The notes below the pieces were generated by a model. It was given only the letters and a program-made list of their open reading frames with translations, did not search any database and was not told the origin of the DNA. Source: Symbiodinium natans (Eukaryota; Sar; Dinophyceae; Suessiales; Symbiodiniaceae). From it: a DNA stretch of 64,000 nt. The position numbers and the translations under genes were made by a program. The DNA lies in assembly GCA_905221605.1 (NCBI GenBank), contig CAJNDS010000125.1:734696-798695 (forward strand). The letters are read 5' to 3'. This document shows, piece after piece, positions 18,287 through 30,429 of the stretch (the stretch's first letter is position 1; each line of letters starts with the position of its first letter).

Positions 18287-19112
18287 GAGACAAACAACCC
18301 CAAGAATAGCCAAAACCCCAAGAATAGAAAGAAAAAAGGGAATGCCTGGGTTTAGGGTTTAGGGTTTAGGGTTTAGGGTTTAGGGTTTAGGGTTTAGTTT
18401 TTTTTTTTTTTTTTCCGCGGGCCTTGCACCTACAGCAAGTAGTTGGGTCCACGAGGCAAACCCGAGCCTAGGCTTACAAAAAACTGCAGTGCACAAATTA
18501 ACCCCTAGAAAACCCTAAAACCCAAAACGCTAAAGCCTAAAACCCTGAAGCTTAATTCCCATAAACTCTAAACCTCACTTTTCTTACGAAGCGGAAACAT
18601 GGAATGGACACTCTTTTCCCCAAATGGTAAAGCCCTGCGGCATCTCGAAGCGCAACCTACTTCCTTAGGGTTTAGGGTTTAGGTAGGGGTTAGGGTGTAG
18701 GGTATAGCATGTTATTACAATGACCCTAGATCCTAAAACCCCAAAGTTCAGCTCGTATCTTCCAAGAACAGTAATGAAGGCGTATTTCCAGGGACTAAGA
18801 CCCGTAACCCCGAAGGTCCCCCTAGTATATTCCCAAATATAGGGTGTAGGGTTTAGGGTTTCGGGTTGAGGGCCTCCTGTGGAATCCAATGCCAGGTCTC
18901 ATGGTGATCCTTCTAGGCCAGGGTGTAGGTTGTTAGGCCCCCCCACTACCCTAAACCCTAAACCCTATTTGCCCCCCCCCCCCCCCCCCCCGCTGGTCCC
19001 TTACAGCTTTTGGTTTTCACACATGTTGAGTTCTCTAGATTGTGGTCCCTTTTGGGGTCCTGACTACAAGGCGGCCCCCCTTATTTCGGGCACACAAGCA
19101 GGACCACAATTT

Positions 19113-19225
19113 AGAGAAATCACCACATATCTCTATATATAAAGATATTATATATATATATATATATATATGTATATGTATGTATGTAAATATGTATAGA
19201 AATCACCACATATCTATATGTAAAG

Positions 19226-19278
<53 letters not shown>

Positions 19279-19300
19279 TGTATGTGTATATATATACATA
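19113..19300. repeat. TA/TATG microsatellite with tandem duplication
   Basis: Two units beginning AGAAATCACCACATATCT (19115 and 19199), each followed by a TA run and a TATG run. Other TA runs at 47165-47210 and 63930-63965. Confidence 0.95.
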
Positions 19301-21200
19301 CCTAGGAGCCCAAAGATGCTATATAGGTGGCCCGTTGAAGACCAAGTACATACTGCATGGATATGTTAACCCGAAAACCTTTCAAGCCCTCAGCCCGAAA
19401 TGGGATGTAGGGTTAGGGGTCTAGTATGTAGGTACATGGTCCACCCACCATGATCATGGCTTCAGGCTTTTTCGAGGGTTTTAGGGCCCCTTCAGCGCCA
19501 TTTGATTCTCAATTCCGGGGTAAGGGGGGAGCTGGGGCGGTAGGCTTGCTATCTAGGGTTGTCGAGCACACTTTACTGTATTCTTTTTGGGATACGATGA
19601 CCCCCCTATAGAACTGAAAGTGTACACTTGTTTTGGGGATTGTGAATTCAGCAACTAAGACCCTTAACCCTAAACCCTAAACCCTAAACCCTAAACCCTA
19701 AACCGCTCAAGTATAGGCTTTCAAGGGCTCGAGGTTTCGGGTCTGCCTCCGCCGCCTTGCTCTACCGCTATTCAGGGCAGAGGGATGGGATGTGCCCCCT
19801 TATACTAGCAGTCCTTCTAATGGGGATCATTAAGGACTGTTCGTCTAAGAGCCCTAGCCCTAAACCCTAAACCCTAAACCCGAAACCCTAAACCCTAAAC
19901 CCGAAACCCTTTGTTTTTTGGTGAACATCCCCAACTTGAGGGTTTGTCGATCCACGCTCTCGCCACCGGCTCAAGGAGGAAACTCATCGAGTCAGGGAGG
20001 TCTCAGTGCCTCCAAGCGCCTTCGCGCATGCCCGAGTTTCCAGTCGTTGTTTAGATTTTTGCCCGGGTTTGGTGATAGTTCCGCCTCATACCATAGTTTA
20101 GAGTTTAGGGTTTAGGGGCCTAGGATTTCGCCCGGCCGTTGCAGGCATACGACTCGGGCGTGCGCACTCCAGCATAGCTTTCACGTTCGATTCCTGTTTC
20201 AAGTCTCCGTCCTGCTGAGCGTGTAAACCCTCGAGTTTGGGCAGTTCCAAAAGTATATAAACCTCCAGAGTCTTTTTACCACCCCCCATCCCCAGCCGAG
20301 TTTTTTGGAATCCCCCTTCAAAACCCTAAACCTAAAAACTAAAGCCTTAAACCCTAAGCATTGAACCCTAAACCCTATAACCCGACGACCCCGCCGCCCA
20401 ACAAAAAGTCAAAAAAAACATAGAGAAGACTGCATAAGTTAATACATACTAGTAATGAATAAACCCTAAACCCTAAACCCTAAACCCTAAACCCTAAACC
20501 CTAAACCCTAAACCCTAAACCCTAAACCCCAGAGAGACCCCGAATCTCTGGAAACTCACTGTTTTGAGAGGCTCGGACCCCCGGTGCTCCATTGCAAGAT
20601 TGCGGTTTAGGGTTGAGGGTTTAGGGTTTAGGGTTTAGGGTTTAGGGTTTAGGATGTGGGGTAGAATCCGAAATCCGACAGGCCCTATAAACCTACGAAC
20701 CCTAGAGTCCTAGAGCACTCAACCTGAATTAACCCTAAGCCCACAATCCGAAACCCCCTAAACCTATGAACCCTAGACACCTTCAACTGTAAACGCCTTC
20801 AACCCTAAACCCTGAACCCTCAAAACCCGCAAAACCCACAAAACCCACAAAACCCTCAAAACCCTCAAAACCCTCAACACCCTCAACACCCTCAAAACCC
20901 CATGCCCCCCCCCCCCCCTCCCAATACCTCAGACAAAACCAAAAAATCCCTAAAGCCTCATGAGCCCTAAACCTTAAATCCTAAACCCTAAAAACCCTAA
21001 ACCGTAAAAAACAAAAACTAAAGCCTCATGAGCCCTAGCCCTCTTGACTCTCTAAACCCTGTGAACCCCAACCCCCGGAACCTCATCCCACCTTACTACG
21101 GATCCAGGTTCAGGGTTTAGGGTTTAGGGTTTAGGGTTTAGGGCTAAACCCTAGACCCTAAACCCTAAGCCCCATATGAACCCTAGACTCGTGCACAGTC

Positions 21201-21303
21201 CCAACATCTGGCACGCTCGGCAGCAACGGCTTGTAGCCTGATTTTGTATGACGCCGCTGTTCAAGCCAACATGGCCGTGGTGCAATCTCAGGCACGGCCC
21301 TGA
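21201..21303 (+). CDS. Exon-like island ending in TGA
   Basis: The frame SQHLARSAATACSLILYDAA then VQANMAVVQSQARP ends at TGA 21301-21303. CCCTAAA units lie on both sides. It could be a terminal exon, or an exon with a donor before the stop. Function not recognised. Confidence 0.35.
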
Positions 21304-21518
21304 GTACCCTATACCCGAACCCTACAGCCTACACCCTAAACCCCAAAAACCCTAAACCCTAAACCCTAAACTACCCTATACTACCCTAAACTACTGCCCT
21401 AAAGCCGAGTCTGGAAAGGCGTCGGATCCTACGCTTACGCCAGGCAGCCCTTCCTCTTAAGAACAGCCCAGAACCCCAAGCCCTAAACCCTGCAATGCTT
21501 AGGGTTTAGGGTTTAGGG

Positions 21519-21519
21519 T

Positions 21520-21565
<46 letters not shown>

Positions 21566-21569
21566 GGTT
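21519..21569. repeat. Homogeneous TTGAGGG variant array
   Basis: About seven perfect TTGAGGG units after standard TTTAGGG. A similar block of five is at 15431-15466. Confidence 0.93.
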
Positions 21570-21644
21570 TAAACGGTTCAGGGCTTCGTCACGGGTCAGA
21601 GGGGTGGTCATTTTTGGTCACGTAAAGGGTCGCTGATCACTGGC

Positions 21645-21762
21645 TTGAAACTGAACTTACTTAGCCAACAGTTGAACTTTAAACTTTTTGGGTTTCCTTA
21701 TTTAGTAGGAAGAAGAAAGTTTAGCCTCTTTTCTCCTTGGATATTGAGAAGCCTCTAAGCTT
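21645..21762. repeat. Dispersed repeat shared with 28722-28805
   Basis: ACTTACTTAGCCAACAGTTGAA, GTAGGAAGAA and AAGTTTAGCCTCTTTTCTCC recur at 28722-28805 as ACTTACTTAGCCAATAGTTG and GAAGTTTAGCCTTTTTTCCC, where a heptamer-free context is retained. Function unknown. Confidence 0.75.
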
Positions 21763-21957
21763 TATGCAATAGCTCCAGTTTCTGGTTTGGGGGCCTCGGT
21801 TTATTAGGTGCGGCCGCCGGGCGGTGAACCCGTTTTGAGTTCAGGGTTTAGGGAGCGAGGGCTGGGGAATTCAGGGTTTAGGGTTCAGGGTTCAGGGCCT
21901 TGTCTCGTCTTCGTTTTTCCCCAGTTGTATGCTCTTTCATATAGTACGTTCTTTCCA

Positions 21958-22132
21958 CTAGGAACCGGAGGCCCTCATTCCCTTTTTAGGGCTTCAGTTC
22001 CCTCAAAAAGGGTACCCTAAACCCTAAACCCTAAACCCTAAACCCTAAACCCTAAACCCTAAACCCTAAACCCTAAACCCTAAACCCTAAACCCTAAACC
22101 CTAAACCCTAAACCCTAGGCTACTCTTGGGCT
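21958..22132. mobile_element. Family E element interrupted by CCCTAAA array
   Basis: Left CTAGGAACCGGAGGCCCTCA up to CAAAAAGGGTA, then about 100 bp of CCCTAAA, then CTAGGCTACTCTTGGG. Same insertion point as the 8608 copy but the array is in the opposite orientation. Confidence 0.8.
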
Positions 22133-22947
22133 TCTTTCCGAGAAACCCCCTCCAAAAAAGGACTGCTCCCTCCGAAGAGGGGCCTCTGAGCTCCTTTGAA
22201 GTCTACAATGAGTCCGGGGGGGTTAGACCCGAAACCCTAAGGGTTTAGGGTTTAGGGTTTAGGGTTTAGGGTTTAGGGTTTAGGGTTTAGGGTTTCGGGT
22301 TTCGGGTTTCGGGAAAACCTAAGGGTTTAGGGCTTTGGGTTCAGGGGTTAGGGTGTAGAGGCTTACCGGTTCCTGGTGGCTTGTGGTCTTGGTCCATGTG
22401 AGCGCCTCTTGCCGAGATTACCATTTTGATTCTCTCCAAGGTCCTTTTCGACAACTTACATCCTGAGGGGAACGGAGCGCAGTGCCATGTGATCACAGCA
22501 ATGCCCTTGTTGCCCTATACTCCTAAACCCTAAACCCTAAACCCGAAACCCTAAACCCTAAACCCTGAATGACTCCCCCCCCCCCACCCGCTAAACTCTA
22601 AGTCCTAAACCCCGAGCTCTAAGCCCTAGGCCCTAAGCCTATACAGTAAACCCTAAACCGTTTTGGCGTGAAGGTCGCGGTTCCGTGTAGGGTTCAGGGT
22701 TTAGGCTATACTCTTAGGAATGTTACATGGTCCCTTCATGTGGTCCCTTGGCTTCTGCAAAGGGGTTCTGAAGTATGGGCTCCTGGGCAACCCGAAACCT
22801 AAACCCTAGACCCAAGTTCCTCAAAAAAGGGTTCCTGAACCCCACATGCTTTTGAGGGTTCAGGGTTTATCCCTTAAGAGGTCTATGGGCCCCAAACCCT
22901 GAACCCTGAACCCTGAACCCTGAACCCTAAACCCTAAACCCTAAACC

Positions 22948-23022
22948 ATCACCAACTTCGCCAGGCAGGCCAAGATCGCAATGTCTTGCCGCCTTGTTGC
23001 ACAGAATCCTGGGTTTCCCTAC
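22948..23022 (+). CDS. Exon-like island
   Basis: The frame ITNFARQAKIAMSCRLVAQN then PGFPY follows CCCTAAA units directly; a C tract and TTTAGGG units follow. Product unknown. The start boundary is not supported by a clear AG. Confidence 0.35.
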
Positions 23023-24343
23023 TACCCCCCCCCCCCCTTTATCTAGGGTTTAGGGTTTAGGATTCAGGGTTTAGGGTTTAGGGTTTATAGGGTTTAGGGC
23101 TACGCCCCCTAGGTTCCGCCCTGAAATAGCCTTAATTAGGCTCAATAGCCTGAATTCTGGGGGAACCAAGGGGGGGTAGTACACCCTAAACCCTAAACCC
23201 TAAACCCTAAACCCTAAAGTATAGAGGGGGATGGTAGGGGAACCCATGAACAAGGGCTATGTGCTGTCTCCAGAGTCGGACCGAACGTCTTTTTTAGGGT
23301 TTTGGGTTTTGGGTTTTGGGTTTTGGGTTTGATGGTATGATGGTTTAGGGTTCATGGTTAGCTCCGAAAAAGGGTCTAAGGTTTAGGCTTTGGGGTTAAA
23401 GGTTTTTGGGGATTAGGGCTTAGGGGGCTATCGGTCATTGAGGTGGGACGTACTAGCTTCGACAGATGAAGTTTCAACCCTGCAGTTATTCCACCGAACT
23501 CTGCCTGGGGTTCAGGCTGTGTTGGCGCTTCCAGTTTTCGGGTTTGAGGGCCTCATACACCCTAAACCCTAAAAGGGAGGCTTGAACCTTCTGCATCCTA
23601 ACCCCCCTCCGCCCTAGCGACGACGACGACTCTACAAGCTACCAACTACCAACTACAACCACAACTACAAGTACAAGTAAACAAGTACACATGGACAACA
23701 TACTACACATCACAGATGCCCAAAACCCCCCCCCCCCCCCCCCCCCCCCCACCCCCCAAAGAAAAAAACAAAACATTGAACCCCAGAAACCCCCGAAACC
23801 CTAAGCCCTAAGCCCTAGACCCTAAGCCCTAAACCCTAAACCCTGAACCCTAAGCCCTAAACACGACCCCAAAGCCACCATACTTGCAGCAGGGCTCCTC
23901 CGCTCTCGGGTTTAGGGTCGAGTTTAGGGTTTAGGGTTTAGGGTTTAGGGTTTGGGGGTTAGGGTTTAGGGTTTAGGGTTTAGGGTTGGGGGTTAGGGTT
24001 TAGGGCTCCTGAGCCAGAATGACAACGCAAAACCAACAGTTTCCGTCCGTGGTTTCGGGGCTCAGCGGATGGCTTCTACGCAAATTATGTTAAGAGATCT
24101 TGGGTTTAACCCCAAACCCTAAACCTAAACCCTAAACAGTTTGCGGTTTAGGAGTTAGAGTGTAGGGTTAGAAGTTCTGGGAGCTGAGGTTCATCGTTGA
24201 CCTCCCGAAAGGTGTCTCTGGAGACAAGGCACTGTGGCATGCAGAGTGTTAGGGGCGTGAGGGATGTACAGGGTTTAGGGTTTAAGGGTTTGTGTTTCGG
24301 GTTTGGGTTTAAGGGTTTGGGTTTGGGTTCGGCTTCAAACCAG

Positions 24344-24592
24344 GAGGCGCAGCGACGGGCTCTTGTCATGCGCCTGGTCACTGAGCTGGCCGGGGTCAGG
24401 TCCGAGGAGGAGAGGTGGCGGGTGTGGAGGCAAGTTTGCCAGCAACCCTCCAAAGACTGTGTGGAGGTTGGCCTGCTTGGCATCCTGAAGGCCTGGCTTG
24501 AGAAACGCCCACGGTTCCGTGGGGAGGCGCTGCGCTGGCTTTGCCACTGTCCGGTGGAGCACCTGCCGGGCCGGGCCTCAGTCACCTGGCCC
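24344..24592 (+). CDS. Long exon of unknown charged helical protein
   Basis: After the acceptor AAACCAG the frame is open for about 250 bases: EAQRRALVMRLVTELAGVRS, EEERWRVWRQVCQQPSKDCV, EVGLLGILKAWLEKRPRFRG, EALRWLCHCPVEHLPGRAS. Tryptophan- and arginine-rich amphipathic helices suggest a helical-repeat protein, but no family is recognised. GC content and length make it the clearest single exon between 18 and 28 kb. Heptamer-variant DNA precedes it. Open minus-strand frames overlap but have poorer composition. Confidence 0.6.
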
Positions 24593-25120
24593 ATGTACGA
24601 TAAACCGGATTTAGGGGTTAGTAACTTTGCAACACACTTGGCGAACCCTAGACCCTAAATCCTAAACCCCCCCCAAAACCTTGTAACCCCTTACACCACC
24701 CACCCCCATGCTCGAAGCCCTCAATCACTCTATGCGCCCTTGAGAATCCTAAACCCTACAAGCCTAAGCCCCAAACCTCTGTTTGGAGTTGGGGTTTTGG
24801 GTTACGGGTTTGGGGTTTAGGGTTTGGGGTTTAGTTTAGGGTTTAGCCGAGTTGCGAGATATTTTGGGGGGGGGGGGGGGCGCACCCGATAGACATCAAA
24901 CCCAGACAACGCCTGAGTATCGACTCACAAGCCTCTCTGGTATAGACGTTGTCCTCAAGCTACTAAACCCTAAACCCTGAGCCCCCCTTCACAGGCCCAA
25001 GGTTCGGATTCCCGTATGAGGAGGCCATATCTATAAGTTTTTAAGGCCTAGGGTTTGGGGGTTTAGGGTTCAGGGTTCAGGGTTCAGGGTTCAGGGTCTA
25101 GCGTTAGGGCTAAAAATCTA

Positions 25121-25325
25121 AGCCACACCTTCAAGGGACTAAGGGAGGGACCCTGGGTCCCTTGGGGTTTATTTAGGCGATATTCAGGGGCTACCTGGGT
25201 ATGTAGGGACTACATAAGGTGTATGTATATACATATGTATATATATATATATGGGACATATTACCTAGGTATGTAGGGACTAAATAAGGTGTATGTATAT
25301 ACATATATATATGGGACATATAGGG
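25121..25325. mobile_element. Family D element with tandem AT-rich duplication
   Basis: The left end CACCTTCAAGGGACTAAGGG matches in inverse the right ends GTAGCCCCTTGAAAG (8270) and TTAGTCCCTTGAAAG (37678). The interior holds two ~65-bp tandem units (GTATGTAGGGACTA.ATAAGG plus TATATACATA) at 25195-25322. Confidence 0.55.
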
Positions 25326-25427
25326 GAAATACGATGAAGCCTTCTACTCCTTAGCATGCTCAAAGCAACCCTGGAGCCGCAACCCCAAACCCGGAACGCT
25401 GAACTGCGGCCTTAGACCATTAATCCC

Positions 25428-25551
25428 TACAGGGTGGGGCCCCCTAGTTATAAGTAGAGTTATAAGGGCCCTAAATTGGGTTATAAGGACCCTAAGTTGG
25501 GTTATAAGTCCCTTAACTACAGTTAGTTTAGTAAGGGGGCCCCACCCTGTA
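25428..25551 (+). mobile_element. MITE-like element, family A, copy 3
   Basis: 124 bp with intact inverted ends; used as the reference orientation (interior starts GTTATAAGTAGAGTTATAAG). Flanked by TA on both sides. Confidence 0.9.
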
Positions 25552-26010
25552 TAACCCTAAGCCCTAAAGCCTAAACCGCGTTTAAGCCCTGAACTCTAAA
25601 AGCTATCAAATTCTTAAGCCCTAAAACCCTAAACTGTAAGCTCTTTTCCCTAAACACTGAAGCTAAAGCCTAAACCCCAACTAAGCCCTATCCCCTAAGC
25701 CCGCTAGAGCCCAAAAGCCCCAAAGCCCTAAACCCCTTAAAACCCTAAAACCTAATCCACAAAACTTAAACTGTAACCCCTAAAGGACTAAATCTCAAAA
25801 CCCGCAAGCCCTTAACAAAATAGAAAGCAAAAGTTCAGTGATATATTCGTAGAAATATGCATAGAAGATAGATTAAACAGCATCATAAACTGACAATAGC
25901 AATAAGACATGGCAACCCTAAACCCGAAACCCTAAACCCTGAACCCTAAACCCTAAACCCTAAACCCTAAACCCTAAACCCTAAACCCTAAACCCTAAAC
26001 CCTAAACCAG

Positions 26011-26090
26011 ATCGACCGACTTCACATGGCGCACGGCTTGCAGAAGCCTGTCAGCTACCAGCCGGGGGTCCCGGCGTGGTGCAGATCCTA
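26011..26090 (+). CDS. Exon-like island
   Basis: After the acceptor AAACCAG the frame IDRLHMAHGLQKPVSYQPGV then PAWCRS is open, with CCCTAAA upstream (25945-26007) and TTTAGGG downstream (26095 on). No domain recognised. Confidence 0.4.
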
Positions 26091-27210
26091 AGGGTTTAGG
26101 GTTTAGGGTTTGGGGTTTAGGGTTTAGGGTTTAGGGTTAATGGTTAATGGTTTCGGGCCTTAAAGCTTCACAGGGTTTGTGGTTGTTTTTTTGGGGGCTT
26201 TTTGGGGTCCTAGGGCTTGAGGGGCTTCCCAAGGGTTTGGGTCGTTTGGCTTTGGGGTCTTAGGGCGTTGCGTTTTTGGGTTTAGACTGTACGGGGTTTT
26301 AAGTTAGGGCATTTGGGGTCTTAGGACTTTTGGGATGTTAAGGGTATTACAGAGGTCCGAAGCCCTCATCCTAAACTCTGAACCCCATGCAAAGCCCCTT
26401 AACTTAAAAGCCTGAATTAGGCATCGTGTCTTGATCGTGGCGTCGGCCACCAACCCCTTTCAAGCCCAAAGGTTTACGTTGTTGCCCTCCCCTTGAAAAC
26501 TCAACCAGCAAGTCTTATCTCAGGGTAGCTACATGGTCTCAGAATATCTTAGGTGCTGGGTGGGTAGCCTTTATCCTTTTGGGGTAGTACAAAGCCCCTT
26601 AAAAAAACCCAAAGGTGAACCTTTTTCCCCAAGGGAACTCAGCACCTCAGATATGGGCCCTTTAATTTGGGGGGCCCTTATATACCTCACATACCCTAAA
26701 CCCTAAACCCTAAACCCTAAACCCTAAACCCTAAACCCTAAACCCTAAACCCTAAACCCTAAACCCTATAAAGCCCAAGGGCCCATACTTCAGAGCCCTT
26801 TAGAAGAAGGTAAGGCACCATATTTAGGGACCATGTCACTTCTCATAGCTCTCAAGCTACTCAGTCGGTTTCGGAGGGTTTAGGGTTTAGGGTTTAGGGT
26901 TTAGGGTTTAGGGTTTAGGGTTTAGGGTTTAGGGTTTAGAGTCAGAATTTAAAGGGTTTTGATTAAGGGTATAGAGTTTAGGGTCGGAGGTTTGGAGTTT
27001 GAGGTTTAGTGTTTGGAGCTGTTTGTTTGTGTGAGTTTTTGCTGCCTGGCGCTTCCGAGCTCGGAACAAATGCTGAGCGTATTCTCTTATGGTCCTACTA
27101 CAATAACCCCCAAAACCCTATCTTAATTATGAAGGCCCCTGCGTTACCAAACTACAGGGTTTTCAGGGTTCAGGGCTGCTGCCCAAGCCATCCGCGAGGT
27201 TTCTTCACAG

Positions 27211-27256
27211 AAATGCGAACAGCGAGGCAGTCTGCGAGTTCTTCGAGCTTAAGAGG
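27211..27256 (+). CDS. Short exon-like island
   Basis: After TTCACAG the frame NANSEAVCEFFELKR is open and ends at TTTAGGG units. Its length (46 bp) matches the 50-bp exon at 7848-7897. Function unknown. Confidence 0.3.
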
Positions 27257-27360
27257 GTTTAGGGCTTAGGGTATAGGGTTTGGGGTTTAGGGCCCCCAGC
27301 AGTGACATAGACTGAACATGGCAACAGGGTCCTGCGTCGTCCTATCTCCATACTCGTACT

Positions 27361-27512
27361 ATACGGGTTGGAATAGTTGCGAATAGTAGTTTGGGGTTTA
27401 GGGTCTAGGGTTTAATGTTTAGGGTTAGGGTCTGGGGTTTCCCTCATGGCCCCTATTAAATTTACTATAGTAACCCCCAAACCCCTGTTCTGACTATTCA
27501 GGACCCTCTATA
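27361..27512. mobile_element. Family H element (GGTTGGAATAGTTGCGAATA) interrupted by heptamer variants
   Basis: GGGTTGGAATAGTTGCGAAT, then about 60 bp of TTTAGGG variants (27388-27450), then CCCTCATGGCCCC and AGTAACCCCCAAACCCC. Uninterrupted relatives (TTCCCTTATGGTCC) are at 478-591, 5236-5340, 10680-10800, 15010-15145 and 27085-27140. Confidence 0.65.
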
Positions 27513-27738
27513 TAGACGTGCAAATGTCTGGAAAGCCCTAATCTTTCACCCACTACCTAACCTTCGCAGACATCTTCTCCTGGGGCATGTAGCATGAATG
27601 CACTCAGCTAATCCCCTCTCATGTGCTCTCGGTAGGGTTGCAGCCGGGTCTCGCGCGTGGCATTGGGGGGTTGAGGGCTAGGACGCGCAGCATAGCTTGG
27701 GATTCCGGATGGAGAAGTCAGGGTTTAGGGTTTAGGTA

Positions 27739-27820
27739 TTGCAGCTGTAGCTGAACACTGGCAGCAAGAGAGAGTCCAGTGCTGCATTCCCCCAGAGGGC
27801 TGCTACGGGCTCAGGGTACC
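27739..27820 (+). CDS. Exon-like island
   Basis: The frame AVAEHWQQERVQCCIPPEGC then YGLRVP is open in unique GC-balanced sequence. TTTAGGG units lie on both sides, against the usual polarity. Product not recognised. Confidence 0.35.
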
Positions 27821-27861
27821 ACATGTATTTAGCAATAGCACCGGCAGGCAAACCCTTTGGC

Positions 27862-27983
27862 GGGTTTAGGGTTTAGGGTTTAGGGTTTAGGGTTTAGGGT
27901 TTAGGGTTTAGGGTTTAGGGTTTAGGGTTTAGGGTTTAGGGTTTAGGGTTCAGGGTTTAGGGTTTAGGGTTTAGGGTTTAGGG
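27862..27983. repeat. TTTAGGG array
   Basis: About 17 units with a single TTCAGGG variant, between exon-like sequence at 27739 and unique DNA. Confidence 0.97.
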
Positions 27984-28305
27984 AATGAACCGCCCGAACC
28001 CAGCCCTCGGTGCCCCCGAAAGCCTCGACAATCCAAACCCTGAACCCTAACTTGCCAAACCCTGAAATCCTAGCCCCAAGCCCTAGAACGTGAATTTCCC
28101 TAAACTGGCCTTCAACTCTAAACATCACTAAACCCTAAACTCGAAACCCTTAACCCGAAACATGCGTGAGCACCAAGCCCGAAGCTTAAAAACCCTATGC
28201 CCCAAACTCTGGAGCCAAAACCCTAGACCCTAAACCCTAAACCCTAGCCCTAAACCCTAAACCCTAAACCCTAAACCCTAAACCCTAAGCCCCGATCCCC
28301 TGCAG

Positions 28306-28371
28306 GTGAGCTGCGCTTTGTTCACGTACGTCGGCTCAGAAGAGGCCGAAAGCGCGCTGGAGGCTCTTTGT
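28306..28371 (+). CDS. RRM-like exon fragment (beta3/alpha2)
   Basis: After CTGCAG the frame VSCALFTYVGSEEAESALEA then LC matches the usual pattern of an RNA-recognition motif from strand 3 into helix 2 (hydrophobic-FV/TY followed by S/D-EEA..AL..L). CCCTAAA precedes and TTTAGGG follows. The RRM assignment is inference from a short stretch. Confidence 0.45.
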
Positions 28372-28439
28372 AGGGTTTGGGGTTTAGGGTTTAGGGTTTA
28401 GGGTTTAGGGCTAGGCGGGGCCAGGACAGACCCACGCTT

Positions 28440-28980
28440 TTTCGGCAGTTTAGCTCTGTTGCCCTCAGAATTCCTTGTAAATACCGATGTTTCCTGGGTT
28501 TCGCCCATCACCTCATCCCCGCTGCATTTTTTCCGCATCCGTAGACTACACCGGTATTTGGGGAGTTTTTTTCACTACTTCGCACTTTCGACGCGTCCTA
28601 AACTAAGCCCTGTCTTGCTTGCATCCGCTTCTGCCCAGCCCTGGGTCTAGACAACACGTGTGCTTCACCATAGTTAGAAGAGAGCAACCCTTCAAAGTCG
28701 GGTCTCAACTTTTTGCTTTCAAAGAAGTGACTTACTTAGCCAATAGTTGAACCAGTAGGAAGAATGAAGTTTAGCCTTTTTTCCCCTTGGTTTTTGGAGA
28801 AGTAAGGTGACGTGGTTTCTGCATAACGCATTATCAAGTGCTCCATAGCTCAGTTGGTTAGCCCCAAACGAACTCATGCATACCCTATAAAACCCAAGGG
28901 CCAATACTGCAGAACCCTTAAAAGAAGGTAAGGGGCCATACCAGAGTGGGCCCGAGCACTTCATCCCTGAAGCCCATTGT
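28440..28980. other. Heptamer-free region without a firm gene
   Basis: Contains an open frame at 28459-28650 (hydrophobic, unrecognised), part of a dispersed repeat (28722-28805), a tRNA-like 5' fragment (28839-28860) and a family F remnant (28880-28950). Confidence 0.4.
28839..28860 (+). pseudogene. tRNA 5'-half-like fragment
   Basis: GCTCCATAGCTCAGTTGGTT followed by AG fits a tRNA acceptor strand plus D-arm (A-box). No anticodon arm, T-arm or matching 3' acceptor follows, because a family F remnant begins directly. Likely a tRNA relic or tRNA-derived repeat piece. Confidence 0.45.
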
Positions 28981-29135
28981 GATCTTCCCTAGACCCTACG
29001 TACCCCCTAACCCCCTAAGCCCTAAAGCCTAAGCCCTGCTTGGGTTTAGGGTTTAGGGTTTAGGGTTTAGGGTTTAGGGTTTAGGGTTTAGGGTTTAGGG
29101 TTTAGGGTTTAGGGTTTAGGCTTTAGGGTTTAGGG

Positions 29136-29217
29136 TACTGTGGGATCCCGTCGGTGCTTGAGTTTCGCTCTGCTTTTTGTGGCCGCCGAGCCTCTGGTCC
29201 TGGCATTGCTGGGGCTC
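29136..29217 (+). CDS. Weak hydrophobic exon-like island
   Basis: The frame VGSRRCLSFALLFVAAEPLV then LALLGL is open and hydrophobic. TTTAGGG precedes and CCCTAAA follows, the reverse of the usual arrangement, which weakens the call or suggests the exon lies in a different context. Confidence 0.25.
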
Positions 29218-29427
29218 CTAAACCCTAAACCCTAAACCCTAAACCCTAAACCCTAAACCCTAAACCCTAAACCCTAAACCCAGGGTTTGGGCGTTAGGTT
29301 CAAGCAGCGTTTCAGGTTCTGGCGGGCTTGCCTGTTGAGTACGGCGGGAGATACTGGCCACTAAGCCTCGGCCTCAGCTGTCCAAAGCGATTGGGGTTTA
29401 GGGTTTAGGGTTTCGGGTTTCGGGTTT

Positions 29428-29507
29428 AGGGCTTAGGGCTGAGGGCTTAGGGCTTAGGGCTTAGGGCTTAGGGCTTAGGGCTTAGGGCTTAGGGCTTAGG
29501 GCTTAGA
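29428..29507. repeat. Homogeneous TTAGGGC variant array
   Basis: About 11 units of TTAGGGC (one TGAGGGC), next to standard units. The complementary-strand form CCCTAAG recurs at 9735-9785 and 34875-34924. Confidence 0.93.
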
Positions 29508-30049
29508 ATTTTAGGGATTAGGTTTAGGGTTTAGGGTTAGGTTCAGGGTTTAGAGATTCGGGTTTGTCGAAGGTGTGTGGGGTTTTCGGTCCGGGGTTCG
29601 GAGCTAACGTTTTGACCGTTGTTTTTGGCTCTGGGCTGCTTGACGAAGCTCACAAAAAGGGACACTGGGCCTTGAAAAGGCTTGAAACGGGACTCTGAGC
29701 AAAGGTTTGGAGGCTTGGGCGGGCTGTTTTTGGGTTCTTAAGGGAGGGGGGGGGGGTTCAAGGAGGGGGTATGTAACCCAAGGATCCCTAATACTACTCC
29801 CTACTACTCCCTAAGACTCGCCAAGCTTCCGTAAGGTGTTTTAGGTACCTACCCCCCCCCAATGAATCCCCCTCCCTTAAGGAACTCTATAAGGTCTTGA
29901 AAAGGGACTTGGTGAAGGGGATTGAAGGATAGGGGGTTCTGAAAAGGGGCTTGGTGGTGGGAGGGGCCAGGGGCTAATTTTCCAAGGCCTACCTTTCCTT
30001 CAACTAGGGGGTAACAGAAGGTACATGGCCTTCCTATCCCCTAAACCCT

Positions 30050-30158
30050 GAGCCCTAAACCCTAAACCCTAAACCCTAAACCCTAAACCCTAAACCCTAA
30101 ACCCTAAACCCTAAACCCTAAACCCTAAACCCTAAACCCTAAACCCTAAACCCTAAAC
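30050..30158. repeat. CCCTAAA array
   Basis: About 15 units; the opposite-orientation array lies at 30515-30620 (TTTAGGG with TCTAGGG variants at its left edge). Confidence 0.97.
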
Positions 30159-30429
30159 CTTTGTATGTAGAAGGGTTGGCAACTCAACAGCTTCGAAGTT
30201 AGTTTACTCCTATACACCTATTTTGCCTGTGGCTTGAAGGTTTAGGGTTTAGGATTTAGGGTTTAGGGCACCTGTAAACCCTAAATCTCAAGGTAAATCC
30301 TAGACCCAAAGCCCTAAACTCGAAAACCCGGAAGCCTGAACCCTAAATCCTGACCCCTAAACCCTAAACCCTGAACCCTCACCCTAAACCCTAAACCCTA
30401 AACTCTAAACCCTAAATCCTAAACTTGGA

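Noticed and set aside
19042-19305. Open frame ending in [15 protein letters not shown]
   Set aside because: Translation of TA/TATG microsatellite.
24148-24594. Minus-strand open frame opposite the 24344 exon
   Set aside because: It is the shadow of a GC-rich coding exon and includes heptamer-derived PKPLNPNPKHKPLNPKP.
28839-28860. Complete tRNA
   Set aside because: Only acceptor and D-arm-like sequence is present; the remainder is replaced by an unrelated repeat.
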